A stretch of DNA of 8,463 nucleotides from Thermoplasmatota archaeon (GTDB lineage Archaea > Thermoplasmatota > E2 > JACPAO01 > JAHFTW01): the NCBI GenBank assembly GCA_028289805.1, contig JANQNI010000217.1, positions 1 through 8,463 of the forward strand, written 5' to 3'. The position numbers and the translations under genes are program-made. Below the pieces are notes generated by a model. It made no database searches and was not told the DNA's origin. It saw only the letters and a list, made by a program, of their open reading frames with translations. Shown here piece after piece: positions 1 through 5,468 of the stretch (positions within the stretch are counted from its first letter, which is position 1; every line of letters begins with the position of its first letter).

Positions 1-55
1 CCAGACCGTCCAGAAGGAACTGCGCGGCCACGTGGGCAAGCTGCTGGAAGCGTAG
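1..55 (+). CDS. C-terminal end of an unidentified plus-strand protein (5' truncated)
   Basis: The frame starting at base 2 reads 17 sense codons and then TAG at 53-55, giving the tail QTVQKELRGHVGKLLEA. Fifteen of the 17 codons end in G or C, as in the clear genes of this window, and the peptide looks like an amphipathic helix (spaced K/E/R with L/V). This makes a real 3' gene end likely. The gene converges with the minus-strand tfs gene. The piece is too short to assign a family, and no function is proposed. Confidence 0.55.
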   Translation, partial: QTVQKELRGHVGKLLEA

Positions 56-67
56 GCCGGGCGCGTC

Positions 68-115
68 GCGCGACGGCGGCCCGCCCGCCCCCGCACGGAC
101 CCACCGCCGTCGCGC
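68..115 (+). other. 12-bp perfect inverted repeat after the plus-strand stop codon
   Basis: GCGCGACGGCGG at 68-79 is exactly complementary to CCGCCGTCGCGC at 104-115, with a 24-nt spacer. It begins 12 nt after the stop codon of the plus-strand gene. As RNA it would form a very GC-rich stem, possibly a 3'-end stabilising or pausing structure. It is followed by a run of C, not T, so it is not a classical U-tract terminator. In DNA this GC-rich, such repeats also arise by chance. I see nothing else convincing in the 56-282 intergenic stretch between the two converging genes. Confidence 0.35.
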
Positions 116-282
116 CCCCCGCAGACTCCAGGTGGCGCACGTTCAGCCCTGGCGCGGACGTGGTCGGCTGCTGCACGCGTGCGCAGGGGCGTCCGACGGC
201 GCGGCCTCCGCAGGGTGCTACGAGGCGGGCGCCCGCGCAGGCACAGGGGAACGCCGGAGACGACGCGCGCAAGGACCCAGGC

Positions 283-621
283 TCAGTACTCTCTCCACGA
301 GTGCCCGCACTTCATGCACTCGTTGATCTCCGTCGGAGGCTCGTCGCTCTTGCGCGTCTGCATGAGGTGGAAGTACGCCTTCCCGTGGCCGCACTTGGGG
401 CACTCGATCTCCTGCTGCTGGCGCGTGTCGACGCTCTTCTCGACGACGACGCGCTCCTTGGCCGTGGCCTCGGTGGTGACGACCTTCTTCTGGGTCGGCC
501 CCTCGCTGGTCCATCCGCACTTGCGGCAGGAGAGCTTGCCGTCCTTGGGGTAGACCATGGACTTGCACTCGGGGCAGAAGGGCATGGGCGCGTGGATCCC
601 GTCGCCATATTTGAGCGCCAT
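283..621 (-). CDS. tfs: Transcription factor S (archaeal TFIIS/RPB9-like RNA cleavage factor)
   Basis: Predicted 112-residue protein with two zinc ribbons joined by a charged linker. The N-terminal ribbon uses C16, C19, C32 and C35 (FCPEC...SCRKC). The C-terminal ribbon uses C74, C77, C102 and C105 (ECPKC...ECMKC), and the protein ends in WREY, as the family typically does. The D93-E94 pair in the loop (RKSDEPPT) is the acidic tip known in TFIIS/TFS to reach the polymerase active site and stimulate cleavage of backtracked RNA. This copy should therefore be cleavage-competent rather than an inactive paralog. It would act in the cytoplasm on RNA polymerase. The start is uncertain: ATG at 621 gives 12 residues before the family's usual beginning, while the in-frame ATG at 585 (MPFCPEC) matches that beginning and gives 100 residues. 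Neither has a good Shine-Dalgarno. It lies 25 nt downstream of the lipoprotein gene, at the end of that gene group. Confidence 0.93.
   Translation of the reverse strand: MALKYGDGIHAPMPFCPECKSMVYPKDGKLSCRKCGWTSEGPTQKKVVTTEATAKERVVVEKSVDTRQQQEIECPKCGHGKAYFHLMQTRKSDEPPTEINECMKCGHSWREY
607..612 (-). promoter_or_regulatory. Possible internal TATA element for a leaderless tfs transcript
   Basis: On the minus strand CTCAAATATGG is an AT-rich island in GC-rich DNA. The centre of AAATAT (607-612) lies about 25 nt before the A of the in-frame ATG at 585, the expected TATA-to-start distance for an archaeal leaderless mRNA. It would drive the shorter tfs form. The match to the TTTATAWA consensus is only moderate, and no clear BRE is visible. 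Confidence 0.3.
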
Positions 622-646
622 CGCCGTCTGGACCCTCGCGGGGCAT

Positions 647-1906
647 TCACGTGCGAAGCACGGTCATCAACCGCCCGTCGGCCGTCCCGTACGTGAATGC
701 GAGGCCATCCCCGATGCCGTACGAGTACGTGATGCGATGCTGGTACTGCGAGGCAGGGTTGTCCACGGCGCCCTCGTTGTGGATGGCGAAGGTGAGGGGG
801 CTGCCGGGCTGGGGCTCGTGAATCCAACCCCAGCGCGTGAAGAGGTCGTCGACGTCCGGCCAGTGGGTGCGGTCCGTCGATCCGGAATGCAGGGGGTCCC
901 ACGGCAGGAACAGGGGGTCATAGCGCGTCAGAACGGGCAGACCGTCCCCGAGTACGGGACGCTCCAGGGCGAAGCGGGCGACGTCGCTTCCTTCGGAGGC
1001 TGCAAGGAACGTCCAGACGGTCGAGAGGGAGGTGGTGTTTCCACCGGGTACGACGGTGGCAAGTTGCGCAGTCAGCAGGAATGGATCCGTCTTGTCGTCA
1101 GCCCACTGCTGCCAGACGGGATGCGACACCAGGGTGGAGTGGCCCAGGTGCAGGTCGGAGGCGATGGGGCCGGGACCGCACGGGACGGGGCCACAGGGCG
1201 CCTGGGCGGGCAGGTCGGGGGATGCGTTCGAGCCGGAGTTCGAGGGGGACGCGACGTCGCTGAGCCGGTGCTCGAGGCGCTCCCACGCGACAGCCCCCAC
1301 CCCCTCCGCCTGGACGCGAACCGTCGAGGGCAGGATGCCTTCGTCCCCGGCGACCCGGACGTGGGTGGAGTTGATGACGCGGCCGTTGCCCACGGCGCAG
1401 TCCTGGAGGCACGGGAAGCGGCGCTCCACGGACCAGTCTGGCCCGTCGGCCCCGTCGGCAAGCCAGCGGGCGCCGAGGCCCACGAGCGTGGATGCGGTGA
1501 GGTTCGTTGGGACGGCGTGGGGGAACCATTGCACCCAGCCCACGGGAATGGAGTAGGCACCACCGACCTCGATGGAACGGGTGCGTCCGGTGGCAACGTC
1601 GTGTCGGGAGCTCGCCGCGTGCTGGACGTCGTCGTCGAGCGTCCAGGTGGCAACCAGTTGGGTGCCGTCGTGCTCGACCGAGACCTCCAGGGTCACGTTG
1701 ACCCCGGCGTCCGAGCGCAGCGCGTAGGTCGCCGACTCGTGTCGATGCAGGAGGAACCCTTCGGCAGCGGGGGGGCTCGGTGGGAGGGCGGGGGGCGGCT
1801 CGACCCCTTCGGCCCCCGTCTCGTGTGGAGGCACCCCGGATTCCGCGAGGCACCCCGCAAGGAGGGGAGAGGAGAGAAGGAGAAGGGTCAGGAAGGGTCG
1901 ATGCAT
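647..1906 (-). CDS. Exported lipoprotein of unknown function
   Basis: Predicted 419-residue protein. The start at 1906 is chosen because it gives a textbook lipoprotein signal: short n-region (MHRP), hydrophobic stretch (FLTLLLLSSPLL) and lipobox L16-A17-G18-C19. An upstream in-frame start at 2023 would bury this signal inside the preceding gene. After C19 comes a low-complexity Pro/Glu-rich tether (about 25-49). The rest is a beta-rich-looking ectodomain with no transmembrane segment, ending in SYGIGDGLAFTYGTADGRL. It has five N-glycosylation sequons (N70, N135, N179, N227, N290) and two Cys pairs (C166/C170 and C238/C243) that could form disulfides. It is probably anchored to the outer face of the membrane. 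I do not recognise the family. It starts 16 nt after the stop of the secreted-protein gene, so the two are probably cotranscribed and functionally linked. Confidence 0.8.
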   Translation of the reverse strand: MHRPFLTLLLLSSPLLAGCLAESGVPPHETGAEGVEPPPALPPSPPAAEGFLLHRHESATYALRSDAGVNVTLEVSVEHDGTQLVATWTLDDDVQHAASSRHDVATGRTRSIEVGGAYSIPVGWVQWFPHAVPTNLTASTLVGLGARWLADGADGPDWSVERRFPCLQDCAVGNGRVINSTHVRVAGDEGILPSTVRVQAEGVGAVAWERLEHRLSDVASPSNSGSNASPDLPAQAPCGPVPCGPGPIASDLHLGHSTLVSHPVWQQWADDKTDPFLLTAQLATVVPGGNTTSLSTVWTFLAASEGSDVARFALERPVLGDGLPVLTRYDPLFLPWDPLHSGSTDRTHWPDVDDLFTRWGWIHEPQPGSPLTFAIHNEGAVDNPASQYQHRITYSYGIGDGLAFTYGTADGRLMTVLRT

Positions 1907-1922
1907 GGCGTTTCCCCGATGC

Positions 1923-2702
1923 TTATTCGTTGTGGTCCTTCCTGGGCTCCAGCTTGATGCCGTCCAAGTACACCGGTTCAACCTCTTCGCCCCCTTCGAA
2001 GAGGTCCGCCAGACCGGGGTCATCCTGCGTCAGGAACTTCCGGAGGACCTTGGTGATTACCAGATACCTGTCACCATCGTCATCGATGTCGGGCAGTGAA
2101 CCCCCCCAACCCACCTGAACCAGGAATTCCCGGAGGCGCTTGTTGAGTTCCGGGTCCTTATCACCACCGCCATCGCCGATGAGCGGATCCGTCAACTCCC
2201 CGATGTCGAGAGCGGAGTCGGGCCCGTCCGCGGGCGGGGCACAGAGTCGGTTGTTGTAGTAATTGACAGTGTGCGTGCCAAGCCCAGTGCCGCTGAAGGA
2301 GTGTTGCCACCCGAGGGCATTCTGTCCCGAGACCGCGAACCAGACCGTGGTGGCGCCCATGCGGGCCGCGTTGGCACCGGCCCCACCGATGAAGTACTGC
2401 GCGAGGTAGGTGTAGATGCCACCCTCCCCCGCGATTTGGGAGCCTGCGTATTCGAGGGTCGTGACGGAGCTCTTCACGGTCCCGTCACCGCAGTCACGAA
2501 CGATCGTGGTCTTCTGCGTGAACGAGACCTCGTCGGGAAGGTTCGGCAGGATGACGTCAGCGACCTGCAAGTAGTGGGTTCCAACGACGGTCCCCGTGAT
2601 GGTCCTGACCTCGGTGTATTCGACGTGCGCCTCCGCCGGAGTCGCGACCATGAACAGGGATCCGAGGAGGGTCATGGTCATTAGAGAGATTTTCGCGTTC
2701 AT
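1923..2702 (-). CDS. Secreted protein of unknown function
   Basis: Predicted 259-residue protein with a Sec-type signal peptide: MNAK, hydrophobic core (LMTMTLLGSLFMVA) and AEA cleavage site, with the mature protein starting near H26. Residues 26-155 look beta-rich, with many T/V/Y/G, one Cys pair (C71, C154) and a Gly/Ala-rich patch near 106-116. Residues 156-185 form an acidic Gly/Asp linker. The C-terminal part carries PDIDDDGD (205-211), which resembles the first half of a DxDxDG calcium loop but lacks an acidic residue at loop position 12. The tail is highly charged and there is no C-terminal anchor. The start has a GGTGA ribosome site 6 nt upstream and a TATA box further up. GC is visibly lower than in flanking genes (near 58% in sampled lines) and the stop is TAA, which may mark an acquired or fast-evolving surface gene. 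No family recognised. Confidence 0.82.
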   Translation of the reverse strand: MNAKISLMTMTLLGSLFMVATPAEAHVEYTEVRTITGTVVGTHYLQVADVILPNLPDEVSFTQKTTIVRDCGDGTVKSSVTTLEYAGSQIAGEGGIYTYLAQYFIGGAGANAARMGATTVWFAVSGQNALGWQHSFSGTGLGTHTVNYYNNRLCAPPADGPDSALDIGELTDPLIGDGGGDKDPELNKRLREFLVQVGWGGSLPDIDDDGDRYLVITKVLRKFLTQDDPGLADLFEGGEEVEPVYLDGIKLEPRKDHNE

Positions 2703-2708
2703 ATGAGT

Positions 2709-2727
2709 TCACCGTGCTTGTGCACGG
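2709..2727 (-). promoter_or_regulatory. Ribosome binding site overlapped by a small hairpin
   Basis: On the minus strand GGTGA (2709-2713) matches the archaeal anti-Shine-Dalgarno and lies 6 nt before the ATG at 2702. CCGTGC (2727-2722), loop ACAA and GCACGG (2717-2712) form a perfect 6-bp stem, and the last two G of the stem are the first two G of GGTGA. Folding would mask part of the ribosome site, so translation of the secreted protein may be tuned by this structure. The arms and the ribosome site are seen directly; regulation is inferred. Confidence 0.5.
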
Positions 2728-2788
2728 GAGGCTCAAGAACTGGGATCTATATGAAAATCAATGCTCGTTTTTCGTAAATCCCTAGTGA

Positions 2789-2796
2789 TTTATAAA
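2789..2796 (-). promoter_or_regulatory. TATA box upstream of the secreted protein/lipoprotein/tfs group
   Basis: TTTATAAA lies in the most AT-rich stretch of the window (about 2747-2820). On the minus strand it reads GGAATACTTTATAAATCAC, with a purine-rich stretch upstream that could serve as BRE. The predicted transcription start is near 2766, giving a leader of about 64 nt that includes the hairpin and ribosome site. A weaker alternative TATA (CATATAG around 2748-2752) would give a leader of about 22 nt. TTTATAAA is self-complementary, so orientation depends on the flanks; the only gene start correctly placed is the one at 2702. Confidence 0.6.
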
Positions 2797-2928
2797 GTAT
2801 TCCAACTGGTTTTCTTTGGCAGCGATTCCAGGTTGAACCGGTCGGCCACAGTGTTCGACCGCGCCCTGTGCATCACGTCCGTTCGCGGTCGCTTGCTTCG
2901 CGTGCGGGGTCAACGCCGTGCAACCGCG

Positions 2929-3837
2929 TCAATCGTCGTCGCGGTCCGACCCGGCGGGGTCTTGGCCACCGCGCATCCCCCGGAGCGCGTCGACCATCTC
3001 CCGCTGCAACTCCACCTGCTCGCGCAGGTACGGCGTCGAGGTCGCCTCCTGCACGAGGCGCTCCAGGAGGTACTTGGTGTCCTTGTACGGCTTGACGCCG
3101 GTGAGTTGGTGGAAGCTGCGTGCCCGCCCCGTGGCGACCTCCTTGCCGCCGCCGGCGGTGACGGCCGCGCCGCCGAACAGGCCCGCCTTCTCGCCCCCGC
3201 CGCCGACGGCGAGGCCGGCCTGGCTGGTGTCGTTGCCGAGGCCGAAGCCGCTCTGGGTGACGGGGATGAGGGTGCCGTAGTCGAACATCGCGCCGAGAGC
3301 GCCCTGGGTACCGTCGAGGTCCGTGACGGACTCGTACTTCAGTTGCCGCTCCTTCTGCACCAGCACGCCGCCCTGGAAGACCACGCGCAGGTTCGTCAGG
3401 AAGTAGCGGTGGCTGCGGCGGTCCACCTCGGCCAGGCCCAGCAGGGGCAGGCTGGCGACGGCGAGCAGGACGGGCAGCACGGCCTCCGGGTCCGAGCGGG
3501 TGGCGAGGGTGACGGCGACGGCGGCGAGGCCGACGGCGACGTAGAGGAAGAACCGGCGCCAGCGGATCGTGGCGACGCTGACGATCGCGCCCGCGACGGC
3601 GAGGCCGGCGACGGTGTAGACGTGCGCGGCGACGGCGTTGCCGTAGAGGAACGTCCAGACCTGGTACCAGGCGCCGCGCTCGGCGTCCATCCACCAGTCG
3701 GTGCGGAAGAGGAAGGCCAGGAACAGGCCCCACAGCAGGGGGAAGCCCGCCAGGAGATAGCGGCCGAGCCACGCCACGGGGTGGGGTCGGAGGGTGGCCT
3801 CCATTCGCTCGCCCGGCAGCATCCTCGGCGCGCCCAT
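2929..3837 (-). CDS. Membrane protein with a bacterial-type PH domain (DUF304/bPH2-like)
   Basis: Predicted 302-residue protein. Four hydrophobic segments (about 25-45, 68-91, 96-113 and 117-136) are followed by a soluble domain opening with HRYFLTNLRVVFQGG (143-157) and continuing ERQLKYESVTDL, the recognisable bPH2/DUF304 pattern (YxLTNxRvi, then a Gly, then an I/V-x-D turn). The domain is interrupted by a Gly-rich insertion (about 197-235). It ends in an amphipathic helix (YLREQVELQREMVDALRGM) and a polar Asp-rich tail. Members of this family sit in membranes and are thought to bind lipids or proteins; no enzymatic role is implied. Residues 7-10 (LPGE) match the usual family beginning, so ATG at 3822 is an alternative start. 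ATG at 3837 has a T-run about 25 nt upstream and may be leaderless. It follows the HExxH membrane protein gene by 46 nt and ends this gene group. Confidence 0.82.
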   Translation of the reverse strand: MGAPRMLPGERMEATLRPHPVAWLGRYLLAGFPLLWGLFLAFLFRTDWWMDAERGAWYQVWTFLYGNAVAAHVYTVAGLAVAGAIVSVATIRWRRFFLYVAVGLAAVAVTLATRSDPEAVLPVLLAVASLPLLGLAEVDRRSHRYFLTNLRVVFQGGVLVQKERQLKYESVTDLDGTQGALGAMFDYGTLIPVTQSGFGLGNDTSQAGLAVGGGGEKAGLFGGAAVTAGGGKEVATGRARSFHQLTGVKPYKDTKYLLERLVQEATSTPYLREQVELQREMVDALRGMRGGQDPAGSDRDDD

Positions 3838-3860
3838 GGAAGCGCCATGGGGGAGGCGGC

Positions 3861-3864
3861 AAAA
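3861..3864 (-). promoter_or_regulatory. T-run between the HExxH gene and the PH gene (TATA-like or termination signal)
   Basis: On the minus strand AAGCCTTTTGCC is the only A/T run in this 46-nt gap. Its centre is about 25 nt before the ATG at 3837, the spacing expected for the TATA element of a leaderless archaeal transcript. It also lies about 20 nt after the HExxH gene stop, so it could instead act as a weak T-tract terminator for that transcript. Four T is a weak signal for either role. Confidence 0.22.
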
Positions 3865-3883
3865 GGCTTGGGCAACCGCCGCG

Positions 3884-4852
3884 TCAGGCGAAGCGGCGCT
3901 GCGCCACGAGCAGGAGGCCGGCGGCGAGCAGGCCGAAGGCGGCGAGGCTCGCGAGGTTCAGCGCGACGACGGGGAGGTCCGTGTGCGTGCGGCCGAGCCA
4001 CTGCACGGCCACGACGGCGGCGTAGGGGAGCCAGGCGGCCCAGGGGCGCACGCGGCCGGTCCAGGCGACGGCCCACCACCCCAGGCCGCCGACCACGGCG
4101 AGCAGGACGGCGGTGAGGGCGGTGGCCCAGAGGACGTGGAAGGCGGTCCAGTAGGCCTCGGGCCACCACGGCACGAGGGCGAAGTAGGCGCCGTAGGCCA
4201 GCGCGAGGACGGAGAGCCACAACGCGGGCCGGTCGCGCAGGGTGGCACGCAGGACGGCCACGTCGCCCTCGCTGCGGCCCTCGCTCTTGACGTGGCTGGG
4301 GCGGGCGGCGGGCAGGGCGAGGACGGCGAGGAGGCAGACGGCGAGGCCGGGGCCGGTGGTGACGTCGAGGCCCACGAGCACCTCCCCGAGGCGCAGGGGG
4401 AACGTGGTGACCAGGTCGCGCACGGCGAGGCCGGCGGCCTCCAGTCCGGGGCCGGCGACGGCGGGCCGCAGCAGGTCCGGTTCCAGCAAGAGCGCGGCGA
4501 CGGCGAGGATGGCGGCGGGGGCGACGTACAGGGGCGCGAGGGCGGCGAGGACGAAGGTGACGTCGCCGTAGACGGTGGTGCGCCGGTGGCGGGGCTTGAC
4601 GTGGCCGTGCTCGGTGTGGACGCTGAACTCCCGGATGCCGTGGCCGCCCAGCAGCAGGAGGGCGGCGTGGCTCAGTTCGTGCAGCAGGACGCCGAACCAG
4701 CTGACGACGGTGTAGGTGCGCCGTTGCCAGCGCAGGAGTTGGAACATGCCCCGCCGCAGCACCCGGTCGACGGCGAGGGCCTGGGCGCGCCACAAGATCC
4801 ACGTCGCCAGCAGGGGGAGGGCGGCGGCCGCGAACCACGGGGCGTCAACCAT
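3884..4852 (-). CDS. Multi-pass membrane protein with HExxH motif (M50-like putative intramembrane metalloprotease)
   Basis: Predicted 322-residue, strongly hydrophobic protein with about eight membrane segments (near 6-22, 48-70, 96-123, 165-183, 208-228, 233-264, 271-286 and 293-316). H58-E59-L60-S61-H62 sits inside the second helix (VSWFGVLLHELSHAALLLLGG), as the zinc motif does in site-2-protease (M50) and M50B-like proteins. M50 enzymes use a distant Asp as third ligand. No classic NxxPxxxxDG motif is visible; D197, in the loop after ARPS (184-187), is a candidate by analogy with PSxxD-type relatives, which is inference. ATG at 4852 is chosen because it overlaps the JAMM stop by 8 nt (ATGGTTGA) and has GGAG 6 nt upstream; the longer in-frame start at 4978 would lie deep in the JAMM gene. 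The substrate is unknown and catalytic activity unproven. Confidence 0.78.
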   Translation of the reverse strand: MVDAPWFAAAALPLLATWILWRAQALAVDRVLRRGMFQLLRWQRRTYTVVSWFGVLLHELSHAALLLLGGHGIREFSVHTEHGHVKPRHRRTTVYGDVTFVLAALAPLYVAPAAILAVAALLLEPDLLRPAVAGPGLEAAGLAVRDLVTTFPLRLGEVLVGLDVTTGPGLAVCLLAVLALPAARPSHVKSEGRSEGDVAVLRATLRDRPALWLSVLALAYGAYFALVPWWPEAYWTAFHVLWATALTAVLLAVVGGLGWWAVAWTGRVRPWAAWLPYAAVVAVQWLGRTHTDLPVVALNLASLAAFGLLAAGLLLVAQRRFA

Positions 4853-5456
4853 GGTCGTCTCCGTCGCCCCAGTCCAGTTCGTCGGCGTCGTGGACGGGGT
4901 CGCCCGCGTCCGGGGGGTCCGGCACGACCTCCAGGTACACGGGGACGCCCTCGTGGTCGTAGGCGCGCCAGGAGTCATGGTCGTAGGGCACGCCGGCGAT
5001 GATGTGGATGGTGCCGTTGGCGGCGAAGAACTCCAGGTCCGCCTCCGACGGGTACGGGTGGGGGTCGGGGTGGGTGTGGATGGTCCCCTTGATGCTCTTG
5101 TCGACGGGCTGCATCCACGTCTGGATGATGGCGTGCTCGTCGCCCTGGACCGTCGGCAGCAGGATCAGTTCGGTCACGGTGTCGCCCTCGACGCGCAGCA
5201 TGGCGGCGTACTCCAGGGGGTGGCTGGCCCGGCCCCCCGCCAGGATGGCCTCCAGGCAGCCGCGGCGGATGCTGCGCACGGTGGGGTGCTCGAAGGTGTC
5301 GCGGCTCCACGCCTCCCAGTGGGCCCAGTACTCCTCGTCGGAGCACGTCTGCCACCAGTGCTCCTCCTCGTCCTCCGTCCACTGGTCGCGCGGCAGGCGC
5401 CGGTAGTCCTCACGGATGGTGCGCCAGGTGCCCTTGCGCCGCCTGAACAAGCCCAT
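4845..5456 (-). CDS. JAMM/MPN-domain metalloprotease (archaeal Mov34/PAD-1 family, desampylase-like)
   Basis: Predicted 203-residue protein. The MPN core spans about 58-178 and carries the full JAMM zinc site: catalytic E82 (HPLEYAAML), H127 and H129 (GTIHTHP), then S137 and D140 (PYPSEAD). The core reads like the archaeal family (VRSI at 60-63, ELILLPTVQGDEHA, HIIAGVPYDHDSWRAYD). Characterised archaeal relatives remove ubiquitin-like SAMP modifiers by isopeptidase cleavage; that role here is inferred. Extra to the core are a basic N-terminus (MGLFRRRK), an acidic Trp-rich segment (12-50, seven Trp) and an acidic Asp-rich tail (180-203). No signal peptide is seen, so it should be cytoplasmic. 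The start at 5456 has GGTGA 7 nt upstream, overlapping the nadK stop. The stop overlaps the start of the HExxH membrane protein gene, which indicates translational coupling. Confidence 0.9.
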   Translation of the reverse strand: MGLFRRRKGTWRTIREDYRRLPRDQWTEDEEEHWWQTCSDEEYWAHWEAWSRDTFEHPTVRSIRRGCLEAILAGGRASHPLEYAAMLRVEGDTVTELILLPTVQGDEHAIIQTWMQPVDKSIKGTIHTHPDPHPYPSEADLEFFAANGTIHIIAGVPYDHDSWRAYDHEGVPVYLEVVPDPPDAGDPVHDADELDWGDGDDHG

Positions 5457-5463
5457 GCCCGCC

Positions 5464-5468
5464 TCACC
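5464..5468 (-). promoter_or_regulatory. Ribosome binding site of the JAMM gene, overlapping the nadK stop
   Basis: On the minus strand nadK ends ATCCGGTGA. The GGTGA at 5468-5464 is both the archaeal Shine-Dalgarno core, 7 nt before the ATG at 5456, and the carrier of the nadK TGA stop. This fixes the JAMM start and suggests that terminating ribosomes reinitiate on the JAMM cistron. Confidence 0.6.

Noticed and set aside
557..1957. Long open frame on the plus strand (466 codons)
   Set aside because: It lies opposite the lipoprotein gene, which has a signal peptide, lipobox and good context. The plus frame has no recognisable domain and is a by-product of high-GC codon use.
2703..2928. A small gene in the intergenic region downstream of the PH gene
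   Set aside because: No frame with a ribosome site and coding-like third-position GC was found. The stretch is AT-rich on its left side and is better explained as a promoter and leader.
3200..4560. Many near-copies of a GACGGCGAGGCC-like string on the plus strand
   Set aside because: They are spread irregularly within two membrane-protein genes and fall on Ala/Val/Leu/Gly codons with the same bias (GCC-TCG-CCG-TC). This is codon bias, not a repeat array.
3396..4838. 480-codon minus-strand frame overlapping the HExxH and PH genes
   Set aside because: It is a frame-shifted shadow rich in R/P/A with no motif. It crosses the stop and start of two well-supported genes.
2761..5002. Two long plus-strand frames opposite the PH and HExxH membrane genes
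   Set aside because: Their translations are low-complexity (runs of A, G, E, R, D), as expected from antisense of high-GC3 membrane-protein codons. The minus-strand frames show family motifs and membrane helices.
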